Positions 34,005-43,856 of a stretch of DNA of 50,933 bases are shown piece after piece. Source of the stretch: a bacterium (GTDB taxonomy: Bacteria > Desulfobacterota > Binatia > Binatales > Binataceae); the NCBI GenBank assembly GCA_014896235.1, contig JADBKU010000029.1:1-50933 (forward strand). Reading direction: 5' to 3'. Position 1 is the first letter of the stretch; each line of letters begins with the position of its first letter. Position numbers and translations under genes: made by a program. The notes below the pieces were generated by a model that did not search any database, was not told the origin of the DNA, and worked only from the letters and a program-made list of their open reading frames with translations.

Positions 34005-34982
34005 TCAAAGCGCGGGAAAGACATGACACGCCACGGCGTGCCCGTTTTTTCCGGCGACGAGCGCGGGCGTGACGGTCTTGCAGATATCTTTCGCATAGGG
34101 GCATCGCGGATGGAAGCCGCATCCGGGCGGCGGATCGAGCGGACTCGGAACTTCGCCGGGCAGCTTGATGCGTTCGGGTCGGGCTGCGGCGTCGATTGCG
34201 GGAATCGCGGAAAGCAGCGCGCGCGTGTAAGGATGGCGCGGCGCGGCGTAAATCTCCTCGCGCTCGGCCAGCTCCACGATTTTCCCCAGGTACATGATCG
34301 CGACACGGCGGCTGATGTGCTCGACCACGCGCAAATCGTGCGCGATAAACAGGTAGGTCAGCCGCAGCTCGTCCTGCAAATCCTGAAGCAGATTGATGAT
34401 CTGCGCCTGAATCGACACGTCGAGCGCGGAGACCGGCTCGTCGAGCACCAGAAAGCGCGGCTCGACCGCAAGCGCGCGCGCGATGCCGATACGCTGGCGC
34501 TGGCCGCCGGAAAATTCGTGCGGAAGGCGATCGAGCGCGTCGGGACCGAGGCCGACCCGCTCGAGCATCTTCACCACGCGATCTTCCTTTTCCTTGCCGC
34601 GGGCAAGGCGATGAATTTCGATGCCCTCGGCGACGATCGCCCGCACCCGCATCCGCGGATTCAATGACGAGTACGGATCCTGAAAAACGATTTGCATCTG
34701 CCGCCGCATCTGGCGCATCTCGGCGCGGCTGAGCGCCGCCAGATCGCGCCCCTCGAAGAAAACCTGTCCGGCGGTCGGCTCGATCAGCCGCAGGATCAGC
34801 CGCCCGAGCGTCGATTTGCCGGAGCCGGATTCGCCGACCAGTCCAACCGTTTCGCCGGGCGCGATTTCGAGATCGATTCCGTCGACCGCCTTGACCGAGA
34901 GGCGCGAACCGCCGAACAATCCCGCCTGACCGGCGGGAAATTCCTTGCGCACGCCAGCGCATCGCACCAGCGCCGCCTCCAT
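34005..34982 (-). CDS. Oligopeptide/dipeptide-type ABC transporter ATP-binding protein (OppF/DppF-like)
   Basis: A 325-residue nucleotide-binding subunit. Walker A is VGESGSGKSTLGRLIL, the signature FSGGQRQRIGIARAL, Walker B FLVLDEPVSALD. The C-terminal peptide-transport domain (LDPPPGCGFHPRCPYAKDIC) with the Cys motif for an Fe-S cluster or zinc is typical of Opp/Dpp ATPases. I start at MEAALV, 7 nt past the upstream gene's stop. It forms a pair with the next ATPase. Confidence 0.9.
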   Translation of the reverse strand: MEAALVRCAGVRKEFPAGQAGLFGGSRLSVKAVDGIDLEIAPGETVGLVGESGSGKSTLGRLILRLIEPTAGQVFFEGRDLAALSRAEMRQMRRQMQIVFQDPYSSLNPRMRVRAIVAEGIEIHRLARGKEKEDRVVKMLERVGLGPDALDRLPHEFSGGQRQRIGIARALAVEPRFLVLDEPVSALDVSIQAQIINLLQDLQDELRLTYLFIAHDLRVVEHISRRVAIMYLGKIVELAEREEIYAAPRHPYTRALLSAIPAIDAAARPERIKLPGEVPSPLDPPPGCGFHPRCPYAKDICKTVTPALVAGKNGHAVACHVFPAL

Positions 34983-34989
34983 GCCAGGA

Positions 34990-35952
<963 letters not shown>

Positions 35953-35997
35953 GCGAAGATCAAGGTATCATCGCGGCGCGCCCGCCCAAAGCGCCGT

Positions 35998-36732
35998 TCA
36001 GGCGCGCGCCAACTCGGCGAGCGCGCGGGCCGTCTCCACCGGATGCGTGAACATCAGCTCATGCCCCGCCTTGATTGATCGGGTGGCAGGATTTCGCAGC
36101 TTGCCCGCAAAGACGCGCCATTTGGCGGGATCGTCGAACACCATATCGTTCTCGCAGAAAAGGTAACCGGTCGGGATACGCGAGCGGTGGAAATCCTTGA
36201 GCGGAGCCTTTTCGTTGGCGGGCGCGGACGGTTCGGGCACGAGCGCCGAGAGCACGAAATCCTGCAAGCCCGCCGCCCCGTCCTGGATAAATGCGGCGCG
36301 GAAGCGTTCGGCCGACAGCGTGAACGCCGGCGCGCCCTCGGCTAGGCCGTGAATATGCGCCTGCGCGCTCGCCGGCATCAGCGGGCCCATGTCCTCGAAG
36401 GCGCTGGAATCTTCGGAGATCACCAGAGCGGTCGCGAACACGACGCGCTTGATCCGCTCCGGAATCCGCTCGGCGACGCCCGCGATCGTCATCCCGCCGA
36501 GGCTGTGGCCGGAGAGCACGACGTTGCGCAGATTGCGTTCCTCGATAAAGCGCACGACGCTCTCGACGTATCCGGCGCGGGTCGCTCGCGCCGGATCGAG
36601 CCGATCCGCGCCATGCGCCGGCAAATCGACGGCATAAGCTATATCGCCGCCCGCTTCGAGCTGGCGCATCACGCCCGCCCAGCACCACGCGCCATGCCAG
36701 GCGCCATGCACGAGTACGTGAGTTTCGGCCAT
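35998..36732 (-). CDS. Alpha/beta hydrolase (plant-esterase/hydroxynitrile-lyase-like type)
   Basis: A 244-residue alpha/beta-hydrolase. The opening THVLVHGAWHGAWCWAGVM resembles salicylate-esterase and hydroxynitrile-lyase-like enzymes; the nucleophile is in LSGHSLGGMTIAG, the Asp lies in LFCENDMVFDD, and the catalytic His in KAGHELMFTHP. I start at the ATG with GGGGAG ~9 nt upstream; a longer frame begins in the promoter region. Substrate unknown. Confidence 0.86.
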   Translation of the reverse strand: MAETHVLVHGAWHGAWCWAGVMRQLEAGGDIAYAVDLPAHGADRLDPARATRAGYVESVVRFIEERNLRNVVLSGHSLGGMTIAGVAERIPERIKRVVFATALVISEDSSAFEDMGPLMPASAQAHIHGLAEGAPAFTLSAERFRAAFIQDGAAGLQDFVLSALVPEPSAPANEKAPLKDFHRSRIPTGYLFCENDMVFDDPAKWRVFAGKLRNPATRSIKAGHELMFTHPVETARALAELARA

Positions 36733-36807
36733 CGTCGTACGCTCCCCGATCCGGATCCGTCGCATGATTAGCGCCGCATCGGCCGCGCTGTAAAGCGGCG
36801 GCGATGC

Positions 36808-36836
36808 TTGACATCGCCAAACGCCGGTCCTAGCTC
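36808..36836 (+). promoter_or_regulatory. Weak candidate promoter for the amidohydrolase gene
   Basis: A perfect TTGACA (36808-36813) is followed after 17 bp by TAGCTC (36831-36836). The -10 is poor. It lies in the divergent interval ~65 nt before the amidohydrolase ATG. Confidence 0.3.
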
Positions 36837-36901
36837 TCACGATCGAGCGCGGCGGTCGGCCGCAAAATCAGGGCGGCGCGGCCGGCGCCGGAGGTTGAAC
36901 G

Positions 36902-38398
36902 ATGGCGGACAATCATCAGCCCGATCCGCGAGCGATTCGCGCGAAACTCGATTTTCCGGTGATCGACTCCGACGGCCACTGGCTGGAATACACGCCCGTG
37001 ATTCTCGATTTCATGCGCAAGGCGGGCGGCGAGGCCGCGGTCGAGGGCTATTTGTCGCGCGAGCGGATGGTCGCGGCGACAATCCAGATGACGCCCGAGC
37101 AGCGGCGCGAAGAACGCCGCGCGCAACAGGCCTGGTGGGCCTTTCCGACCAAAAACACGCGCGACCGGGCGACCGCGCTCGCACCCGCGCTGCTATACGA
37201 GCGGATGGAGGAACTGGGCCTCGATTTCACCGTGCTCTATCCGACCACCGGATTGGGAATCGCTGCGATCGGCGACGACGAAAGGCGCCGCGCGACTTGC
37301 CGCGCGTTCAATCTCTACGCGGCCGAATACTTCGGCAAATTCGCCGACCGGATGACGCCGGCGGCGGTTATTCCGATGCATACGCCGGAGGAAGCGATCG
37401 CGGAACTCGAACATGCGGTCGGCAAGCTCGGACTGAAAGTGATCGTGATGGGCAGCCTGATGCGCCGCGCGATTCGCGCGCGCGACGGCAGCGTCAAGAG
37501 CCGTTCGTCATGGTACGACGTTATCGGCATCGACAGCGAATACGATTACGACCCGGTGTGGGCGAAATGCGTCGAGCTGAAAGTCGCGCCGACCTTTCAC
37601 AGCGCGTCGCGCGGGCTCGGCTTCCGCGTCTCGCCGTCGAACTTCACGTACAACCATATCGGCCATTTCGCGGCGGCCGGCGAGGCGGTCTGCAAGGCGC
37701 TGTTCATGGGCGGCGTGACGCGGCGCTTTCCGGCGTTGAAGTTTGCGTTTCTTGAGGGCGGCGTGGGATGGGCCTGCCAGCTCTATGCGGACCTGATTGG
37801 CCATTGGAAAAAACGCAATCCCGCGGCGCTGGCCGACGTGGATCCGGCGAATCTCGACCGCAAGGAGCTGCGCGCGTTGCTCGACCGCTACGCCGGACCT
37901 GAGTTCGCCGCGCGGCTCGATGAATACCGGCTCGTACCGGAAGGCGAAGAAGCCGCGGCGCGATGGGCCGCGCTGGGCGCGAAGGCGATCGACGATTACG
38001 CCGCCTGCGGAATCGAGCGGGCGCGCGACATCGCGAATCTGTTCACGCGCAATTTCTTCTTCGGCTGCGAAGCCGACGATCCGATCAACGTCTGGGGCTA
38101 CAACAAACGGGTGAATCCCTATGGCGTCCGGCTCAAGATGCTGTTCGGCTCGGATATCGGACACTTCGACGTTCCCGACATGCGCGAGGTCCTGATCGAA
38201 GCGCATGAGCTGGTCGATGACGGCCTGATTGGCGAAGACGACTTCCGCGAATTCGTCTTCGGCTGGCCGGTCGAATTCTGGGCGGGCATGAATCCCGATT
38301 TTTTCACCGGCACGGCCGTCGCGGCCGCGGCGCGCCGCGAACTCGCGCGGCGAGACGCAGCGGAAAATCCGGCGGCGCAGACTTCAAGCGCGGGATAG
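36902..38398 (+). CDS. Amidohydrolase-2 family metal-dependent hydrolase
   Basis: A 498-residue TIM-barrel protein of the amidohydrolase-2 type (related to ACMSD and decarboxylases). FPVIDSDGHWLEYTPVI carries D-x-D-x-H in place of the simple HxH; TFHSASRG has the strand-5 His; and MLFGSDIGHFDVPDM the late metal Asp-His. The GGVGWACQLYADLI stretch is family-typical. GGAGGT 6 nt upstream supports the ATG. It may hydrolyse or decarboxylate an aromatic or heterocyclic compound. Its 3' end overlaps the convergent gene by 15 bp. Confidence 0.87.
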   Translation: MADNHQPDPRAIRAKLDFPVIDSDGHWLEYTPVILDFMRKAGGEAAVEGYLSRERMVAATIQMTPEQRREERRAQQAWWAFPTKNTRDRATALAPALLYERMEELGLDFTVLYPTTGLGIAAIGDDERRRATCRAFNLYAAEYFGKFADRMTPAAVIPMHTPEEAIAELEHAVGKLGLKVIVMGSLMRRAIRARDGSVKSRSSWYDVIGIDSEYDYDPVWAKCVELKVAPTFHSASRGLGFRVSPSNFTYNHIGHFAAAGEAVCKALFMGGVTRRFPALKFAFLEGGVGWACQLYADLIGHWKKRNPAALADVDPANLDRKELRALLDRYAGPEFAARLDEYRLVPEGEEAAARWAALGAKAIDDYAACGIERARDIANLFTRNFFFGCEADDPINVWGYNKRVNPYGVRLKMLFGSDIGHFDVPDMREVLIEAHELVDDGLIGEDDFREFVFGWPVEFWAGMNPDFFTGTAVAAAARRELARRDAAENPAAQTSSAG

Positions 38399-39985
38399 CG
38401 CGAGGATGCTGCCATCGCCGTCGGCGGCGATAAAAACCGTCCCGTCGGCGCCAACCGCCAGACCCGCGAAGGGACGCAACGGCCCCGGCAGCAGCCCGTC
38501 GATACCCAGCAGTAGTTTCGGCACGACGCCGGGAGGCGCTCCAACCGGCAGGTTGGTCGCGATCGTCGAGCGTTGTTTGGTCCGCAGCGATACGCCGACC
38601 AGCGCGTGCGCGCCCACGTCGAGCACGAGCAATTCCTCGCCCGCGATCGCCAGTCCTTGCGGTTCGACGAGGCCGTCGATCACGGTCGCGACGCCGCCGT
38701 TGATCTGTACGACGCGGCCGTTTCCGGATTCGCTCACGTAAACCTCGCCGCCGGCGCCGATCGCGACGCCGGTCGGCCGCGCGAGGCCGCGCGCAAGCAC
38801 CCCAATCGCGCCGCCCGAGACCTCGAGTACACGCCCGTCGCCCCCTTCGGAAACCACAACGTCGCCGTCAGGCGCTATCGCCAGCCCGTAAAGTTCATTC
38901 AGGCCGGTCGCGAGGACCGCCATCTCGTGAGTTTCCGGATGGTACACGGTGACGTCGCCGGCCGACGTCGTAACGACCAAATTGCCGTTGGCGCCCGCCG
39001 TCAGACCGCGCACGAAGCCCGGAAAATGGCCGTCGAAGAGCATCCCGACCCGGCGCGCCGCGCCATCGGACGTGACTTCAGCCATGCTGATTCCGTCGGC
39101 GGCATAGATCGTTCCGTCGGCGCCGCACGCGAGACCCATCGGACCTAAAAATCCGGCTGGTACGAGCAGACGCTCGGCGCCGTTCGCCATGATTTCGGCC
39201 ACGCCGCCATCAACGAAGTGCGAAACGAACAGGCGATCGTCGGGCGTCAGCGCGAGGTTGTCGAGGCCGGGACGCACTTTGGCGACGACGCGCTTGTCGC
39301 CGCTTTGCAGGTCGATGCGCAAAATTTCGCCGCTCCGTCCCTGCGTGGAAAGCAGAAAGCCCTTGCTGTCGAATTTGACGGCCGTCGGCACGGCGAGGTC
39401 GCCTGCGAAGCGTTCGGGACGCCCTCCATCGAGCGGAATCCGCCAGATTTCATTGGCGCCGATCGCGGGAAAATAGATCTTGCCATCCGGTCCGACCGAA
39501 AGCGCGTTCGGCAGCGGCAGGTTATCCGCAAGCTGGCGCGGCGCGCGGCCATCCGGGAACAGCTCGAAGAGCCGCCCGCCGGGGCGGCATTCGTCCATGA
39601 AAAGCCGGTCGCGCCACGCCGTGATGCCGTTGGCGCCCGGGACCTGGTCCGCAATGATGCGCGTCTGGCCGCTCGGCTCGCGCGCGCATACCCGCTCGCT
39701 CATCACCTCGGTCACATAGAGCGCGCCGCGCGAGTCGAACGCGAGATCGTCAGGCGCGACGATCGCGCCACCGATCGGGCTGATCGTGGCGACGGCGCCG
39801 GTCGCGATATCGACCGCGCTAACCTGGCTGCCGAACGCCTGCGCGACGTAGAGACGGCCGTCCGGACCGATCCGCATCCCGTTGGCGCCGAACAGCACGC
39901 TCGGCGGCGTCAACGCCCGCAAGCGCCATCCGGGCCCGGCCTCGGCCGTGCGATCGCTGACGAAACGGCTCGGTTGATTTTCCAT
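38384..39985 (-). CDS. Tandem NHL/SMP30-like beta-propeller protein
   Basis: A 533-residue protein made of many NHL-like strands with motif G-x-D-G-x-x-Y-V/F: GPDGRLYVAQAFG, DSRGALYVTEV, GPDGKIYFPAIGANEIWRI, SKGFLLSTQG, APDGDVVVSEGGDGRVLEV, GAGGEVYVSESGNGRVV and GADGTVFIAADGDG. The number of repeats is enough for about two six-bladed propellers in line. No signal peptide is seen. Function unknown; it may bind a ligand or act as a lactonase. GGAGGG ~9 nt before the ATG supports the start. Confidence 0.82.
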   Translation of the reverse strand: MENQPSRFVSDRTAEAGPGWRLRALTPPSVLFGANGMRIGPDGRLYVAQAFGSQVSAVDIATGAVATISPIGGAIVAPDDLAFDSRGALYVTEVMSERVCAREPSGQTRIIADQVPGANGITAWRDRLFMDECRPGGRLFELFPDGRAPRQLADNLPLPNALSVGPDGKIYFPAIGANEIWRIPLDGGRPERFAGDLAVPTAVKFDSKGFLLSTQGRSGEILRIDLQSGDKRVVAKVRPGLDNLALTPDDRLFVSHFVDGGVAEIMANGAERLLVPAGFLGPMGLACGADGTIYAADGISMAEVTSDGAARRVGMLFDGHFPGFVRGLTAGANGNLVVTTSAGDVTVYHPETHEMAVLATGLNELYGLAIAPDGDVVVSEGGDGRVLEVSGGAIGVLARGLARPTGVAIGAGGEVYVSESGNGRVVQINGGVATVIDGLVEPQGLAIAGEELLVLDVGAHALVGVSLRTKQRSTIATNLPVGAPPGVVPKLLLGIDGLLPGPLRPFAGLAVGADGTVFIAADGDGSILALSRA

Positions 39986-40175
39986 CGGGCGGCCCTCCGG
40001 GTTCGGACGTCGCGCGCTTGAGGTTCAAACGCGGCTACAGCTTGCGACAAGGATATGCTAAACGGCAAGTGCAATCGCGCCTGACGCCGCCGATCGCGGC
40101 GCTGGCGCGGGCAATCACGAACCGCACGACCGGCCGATCGGGCCGGCGAACAGGTTATCGAGCGGAGGTACGATC

Positions 40176-41090
40176 GTGGCGTCAGTCGAATTCGGCGTGG
40201 CAATCCCGTCCAGCAAGGGCATTCCGGAATATGCGCAAAAAGTCGAGCGGATGGGCTTCGACTATCTGACCAGCGGCGAGCACATGATGTTCCATGGGCC
40301 GGTGGCGAACTCGCTGATCGCGCTCGCGGTCGCGGCCGGAGCGACCAGCCGGATCAAGCTGATGAGTTCGGTGGTGCTGCTGCCGCTGTACACGCCGATG
40401 GTGGTCGCGAAACAGGCTTCCGTGCTCGACGTCGCGTCCAACGGCCGTTACCACATGGGTATCGGGATTGGCGGCGAATTTCCCAAAGAGTTCGAGGCGG
40501 TGGGCGTCCCGGTCAAACAGCGGGGCTCACGCACCAATGAAGCGCTCGAAGTAATCAAGCGGCTGTGGACTGAAAAGAACGTCACTTTCGAGGGTCGCTA
40601 CACCAAATTCTCCGGCGTGACGATCAGTCCCGCGCCGGTGCAGAAGCCGCATCCTCCGATTTGGGTCGCGGGACGCAAGGAGCCGGCGATGCGCCGGGCG
40701 GCGACCTACGGCGACGGCTGGCTGCCATATATGTACACGCCCGAGATGCTGCACGAGAGCCTCGAAAAGATTCATCGGTTCGGCCGGGAAGCCGGGCGCG
40801 ACCTGAGCCATTTCCGGCCCGGCTTGTTTATCTTCGCGTCCGTGTACAAGGACCGGGATTTCGCGGTGCAGCAGGCGGCCAAGGCGCTGGGCGGCACCTA
40901 CGCGCAGGATTTCTCGCAAATCGCGGCGCGCTATACCCTCTCGGGCAGCACCGACGATTGCCGCAAGCGGCTTAAGGAGTACGTCGATGCGGGCGCGCGC
41001 TCGGTGATGCTGAGCTGGGCCTGCCGTCACGAGGATATCGACGACAACATGAAGCTATTCGCCGAAGAGATTGCGCCGGCGTTCCGATAG
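40176..41090 (+). CDS. LLM class flavin-dependent (probably F420-dependent) oxidoreductase
   Basis: A 304-residue luciferase-like monooxygenase-fold protein. MASVEFGVAIPSSKGIPEYA, MGFDYLTSGEHMMFHGPVAN, RIKLMSSVVLLPLYTPMVVAK, GRYHMGIGIGGEFPKEFEAVGV and PPIWVAGRKEPAMRRAATYGDGW are the family pattern. The start is GTG, with GGAGGT at 40164-40169 six nt upstream. Substrate unknown. Confidence 0.9.
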   Translation: MASVEFGVAIPSSKGIPEYAQKVERMGFDYLTSGEHMMFHGPVANSLIALAVAAGATSRIKLMSSVVLLPLYTPMVVAKQASVLDVASNGRYHMGIGIGGEFPKEFEAVGVPVKQRGSRTNEALEVIKRLWTEKNVTFEGRYTKFSGVTISPAPVQKPHPPIWVAGRKEPAMRRAATYGDGWLPYMYTPEMLHESLEKIHRFGREAGRDLSHFRPGLFIFASVYKDRDFAVQQAAKALGGTYAQDFSQIAARYTLSGSTDDCRKRLKEYVDAGARSVMLSWACRHEDIDDNMKLFAEEIAPAFR

Positions 41091-41124
41091 GCGCGCGGAA
41101 GGCCGGGGCGCGGCTAGCGGCGTA

Positions 41125-42749
41125 ATGATCGAATTCGCGCGCCGCCGGCGGCCAGCCGCGCTAGTCGCAACGCTCGCGCTCGTTTGCATTTTCGCCGCGC
41201 GCGCCGGCGCGGCGGCACCTCCCAATGTTGGCGCGGCCGCACGCAAGCCAGCGATCGCGGCCGAGGACTGGCTCGAGCGCGCGGCGCGCGAACGCTTCGG
41301 TCCGTTGAGCGCGGCCGAAATCAAGCTGGTCCGTTCGGCGCCCGAGCGGGAACTGCAATGGATCGGGCCTAGCGACGATCCAAACGCCCCCTCGAACGAT
41401 CCTGCCAAAGCGGCGTCGTGGGGTTCCGACCGCTCGATCCGCGCCACGATCGTCTGCTGGCTGGTCACCGACCACACGCCGCCGAGCTGGTGCATCCGAG
41501 CGGCATCGGCATCGCGGGCGCCCGGATCATCGGACCGCTCGACCTTTCCTATCAGCGCGTCCTGCCGCCGATCACGATTCTTAGTTCGGCGATCGCCGGC
41601 GGCGTCGATATTTCCTTCGCCCATCTGAACAGTCTCGATCTCGGCCGATCGCATGTCGGCTCGATCTCGGCGCAGCAGGCGAACGTCGCCGGAGACGTTC
41701 TGCTGGAAGGCGGCGATTACGGCGGCGCCAATTTCTTTCGCGCGCGCATCGGCGGAAGTCTCGATTTTTCGGGCGCGAATCTGAGAGGCGACGCGGCGCT
41801 CTCGGCAGTCGAAGCCTCAATCGACGGCGACGCGCTGTTCCACAACGGCTTCACGACTACCGGAGTGCTCGATTTCCGGCTGGCCCGTGTCGGCCGCGCA
41901 TTGAGCTTTCACGACGCGCGTTTCGTCGGCGCGGCGCCGAACGGACTCAACGCCGAGCGCGCGCAGATAGCCGGCCCGCTTTACTGGGTCGATGTCGCGC
42001 ACACGCCGGACACCATCCTCGACCTCAACGACGCCCGCGCCGATTCGCTGTGGGACGATGCGGCAAGCTGGCCGGCGGCGGGCAATCTTAATTTGGCGGG
42101 CTTCGTTTATGGCGAATTCAGCGGCGGTCCGGTCACCGCATCGGCGCGGCTTGCCTGGTTGCGCCGCCAGCCGCGATCGCTGTGGGCCGACCCGCAGCCC
42201 TATCGCGAGTTGGCCCGCGCGTTGCGCGCGAACGGCGCCGAAGAGGACGCGATTGAAGTTGAAATCGCGCAGGAAAACGCGCTCACAAATTACGGAAATC
42301 TGTCGTTCGGCCATCGCCTGTGGCGCGAGACGCTGCGCGCGACGATCGGTTACGGATACCGGCCGCTGCGCGCGCTCTGGTGGATTGCGGGATTCGTCGC
42401 GGCTGGCGCGATACTCTTCGGATGGGGCTATCGGGCGGGGCTGATCACGCCCACCGAAGCCGACGCCTACGCACAGTTCTGCCAAACCGGAACGCCGCCT
42501 CCGCATTATCCTCCGTTCAGCGGCTTCATCTACTCGCTGGAGAATTTTCTGCCCGTCGTGGACCTGCATCAGGGAACCTATTGGCGGCCAAATCCGGCCC
42601 GTGGCGCCTCGGCCGGCGGCGCCAGCGAGCCGCCGGCCAGCCGTTTCGCCAGCCTGCTCAGAATTTATCTGTGGCTGCATATTCTCGCCGGATGGACGAT
42701 TACGCCGCTTTTGTTCGCGGGATTGAGCGGCCTCCTGCGCAACAGCTAA
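41125..42749 (+). pseudogene. Beta-helix membrane protein of the pentapeptide-like type, frameshifted
   Basis: The first frame gives a signal peptide (MIEFARRRRPAALVATLALV onward, ending near ARAGAAA) and a domain ending SIRATIVCWLVTD. The continuation is in another frame: AAELVHPSGIGIAGARIIGP, then repeats of the type GSISAQQANVAGDVLLEGG and SLDFSGANLRGDAALSAVEA, a helical part, and two terminal membrane segments (LRALWWIAGFVAAGAILFGW and IYLWLHILAGWTITPLLFAG). One base is missing near 41473-41475: adding it would read D-P/Q-H-A-A-E-L-V. It resembles actinobacterial proteins loosely called membrane-associated oxidoreductases, but no redox motif is visible. Function unknown. Confidence 0.72.
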
Positions 42750-42869
42750 TCCGGCATTTGGCGGATTGAGGGGAGGTAAGTTAATCTGCGCCGGAATCCC
42801 CGATCATCGACGCCGATGGAGCAGGCTTCATCGGCGCGTGTTCGGAATCCACAATCAGGAGATTACGCG

Positions 42870-43766
42870 ATGGCTAGTCCGCAGCTGCAGATGGCGAAAG
42901 ACGCCCTCGGCGAAATGATGAAAAAGGGCGCGAATGCGAAAAGCCCTCAGGATTTCCGGGGGATTTTCGAAGAGATGGCCTCGGCGACCCCGGTCGCTCC
43001 GGATATCAAGTGCGAAAAGGCCAACGCTGGCGGCGTCGATGCCGAATGGGTCTGCGCGCCTAACGCCGCCGCCGATCGCGTCGTGCTGTACCTGCATGGC
43101 GGCGGCTACGTCATCGGTTCCGTGAATACGCATCGCGACCTGATGAGCCGCATCTCGCGTGCGGCGGGCGTGCGCGTCCTCGGACTAAATTATCGGCTGG
43201 CGCCCGAGAACCCGTTTCCGGCCGCGGTTGACGACGCGGTCGCGGCTTACCGATGGCTGCTCGGCCAGGGAGTGAAGCCCAACAAGATCGTTGTCGCGGG
43301 AGACTCGGCTGGCGGCGGACTTACCGTCGCGACGCTGCTCGCGATTCGCGACGCCAAGCTCCCAGCGCCGGCCGGCGGCGTCTGCATGTCGCCATGGGTC
43401 GATCTTGAAGGAATCGGCGAATCGATGAAAACGCGCGCGGCGGTCGATCCAGTAGTGCAGCGCGAGGGCCTGCTTGGGATGGCCGCGGCCTATCTTGGCG
43501 GCAAAGATCCGCGCACGCCGCTGGCCGCTCCGCTCTATGCCGATCTCAAGGGATTGCCGCCGCTGCTGATTCAGGTCGGCAACGACGAAACCTTGCTCGA
43601 CGATTCAACACGCCTGGCCGAAAAGGCCAAAGCTGCGGGCGTGAACGTAAAGCTGGAAGTGTGGCCGGAGATGATCCACGTCTGGCAGATGTTCGCCGCG
43701 TTTCTGCCGGAGGGCCAGCAGGCGGTCGAAGGAATCGGCAAGTTCATCGCTGAGCGCACCGCATAA
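42870..43766 (+). CDS. Hormone-sensitive-lipase-type esterase
   Basis: A 298-residue alpha/beta hydrolase of the HSL group (family IV). The oxyanion motif is LYLHGGGYVIGS (75-84); the nucleophile is Ser146 in GDSAGGG; the acid is the Asp in QVGNDETLLDD (239 or 244); and His270 is in WPEMIHVW. It hydrolyses short acyl esters. AGGAGA ~8 nt upstream supports the ATG. Convergent with the carboxypeptidase gene across a bidirectional terminator. Confidence 0.93.
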   Translation: MASPQLQMAKDALGEMMKKGANAKSPQDFRGIFEEMASATPVAPDIKCEKANAGGVDAEWVCAPNAAADRVVLYLHGGGYVIGSVNTHRDLMSRISRAAGVRVLGLNYRLAPENPFPAAVDDAVAAYRWLLGQGVKPNKIVVAGDSAGGGLTVATLLAIRDAKLPAPAGGVCMSPWVDLEGIGESMKTRAAVDPVVQREGLLGMAAAYLGGKDPRTPLAAPLYADLKGLPPLLIQVGNDETLLDDSTRLAEKAKAAGVNVKLEVWPEMIHVWQMFAAFLPEGQQAVEGIGKFIAERTA

Positions 43767-43791
43767 CCGAAGCGCCGACTGTATGAAAAAG

Positions 43792-43823
43792 AACGGCGGC
43801 GAGCCTTGCGGCTCGCCGCCGTT
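43792..43823. terminator. Bidirectional terminator between convergent genes
   Basis: A perfect 14-bp inverted repeat (43792-43805 with 43810-43823) has a 4-nt loop, TTGC. On the plus strand it is followed by TATCTTTT. On the minus strand it is followed by CTTTTTCAT. It is well placed to end both the esterase and the carboxypeptidase transcripts. Confidence 0.8.
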
Positions 43824-43856
43824 TATCTTTTGGTTGTCGAAGCGCTTATAAGACGC

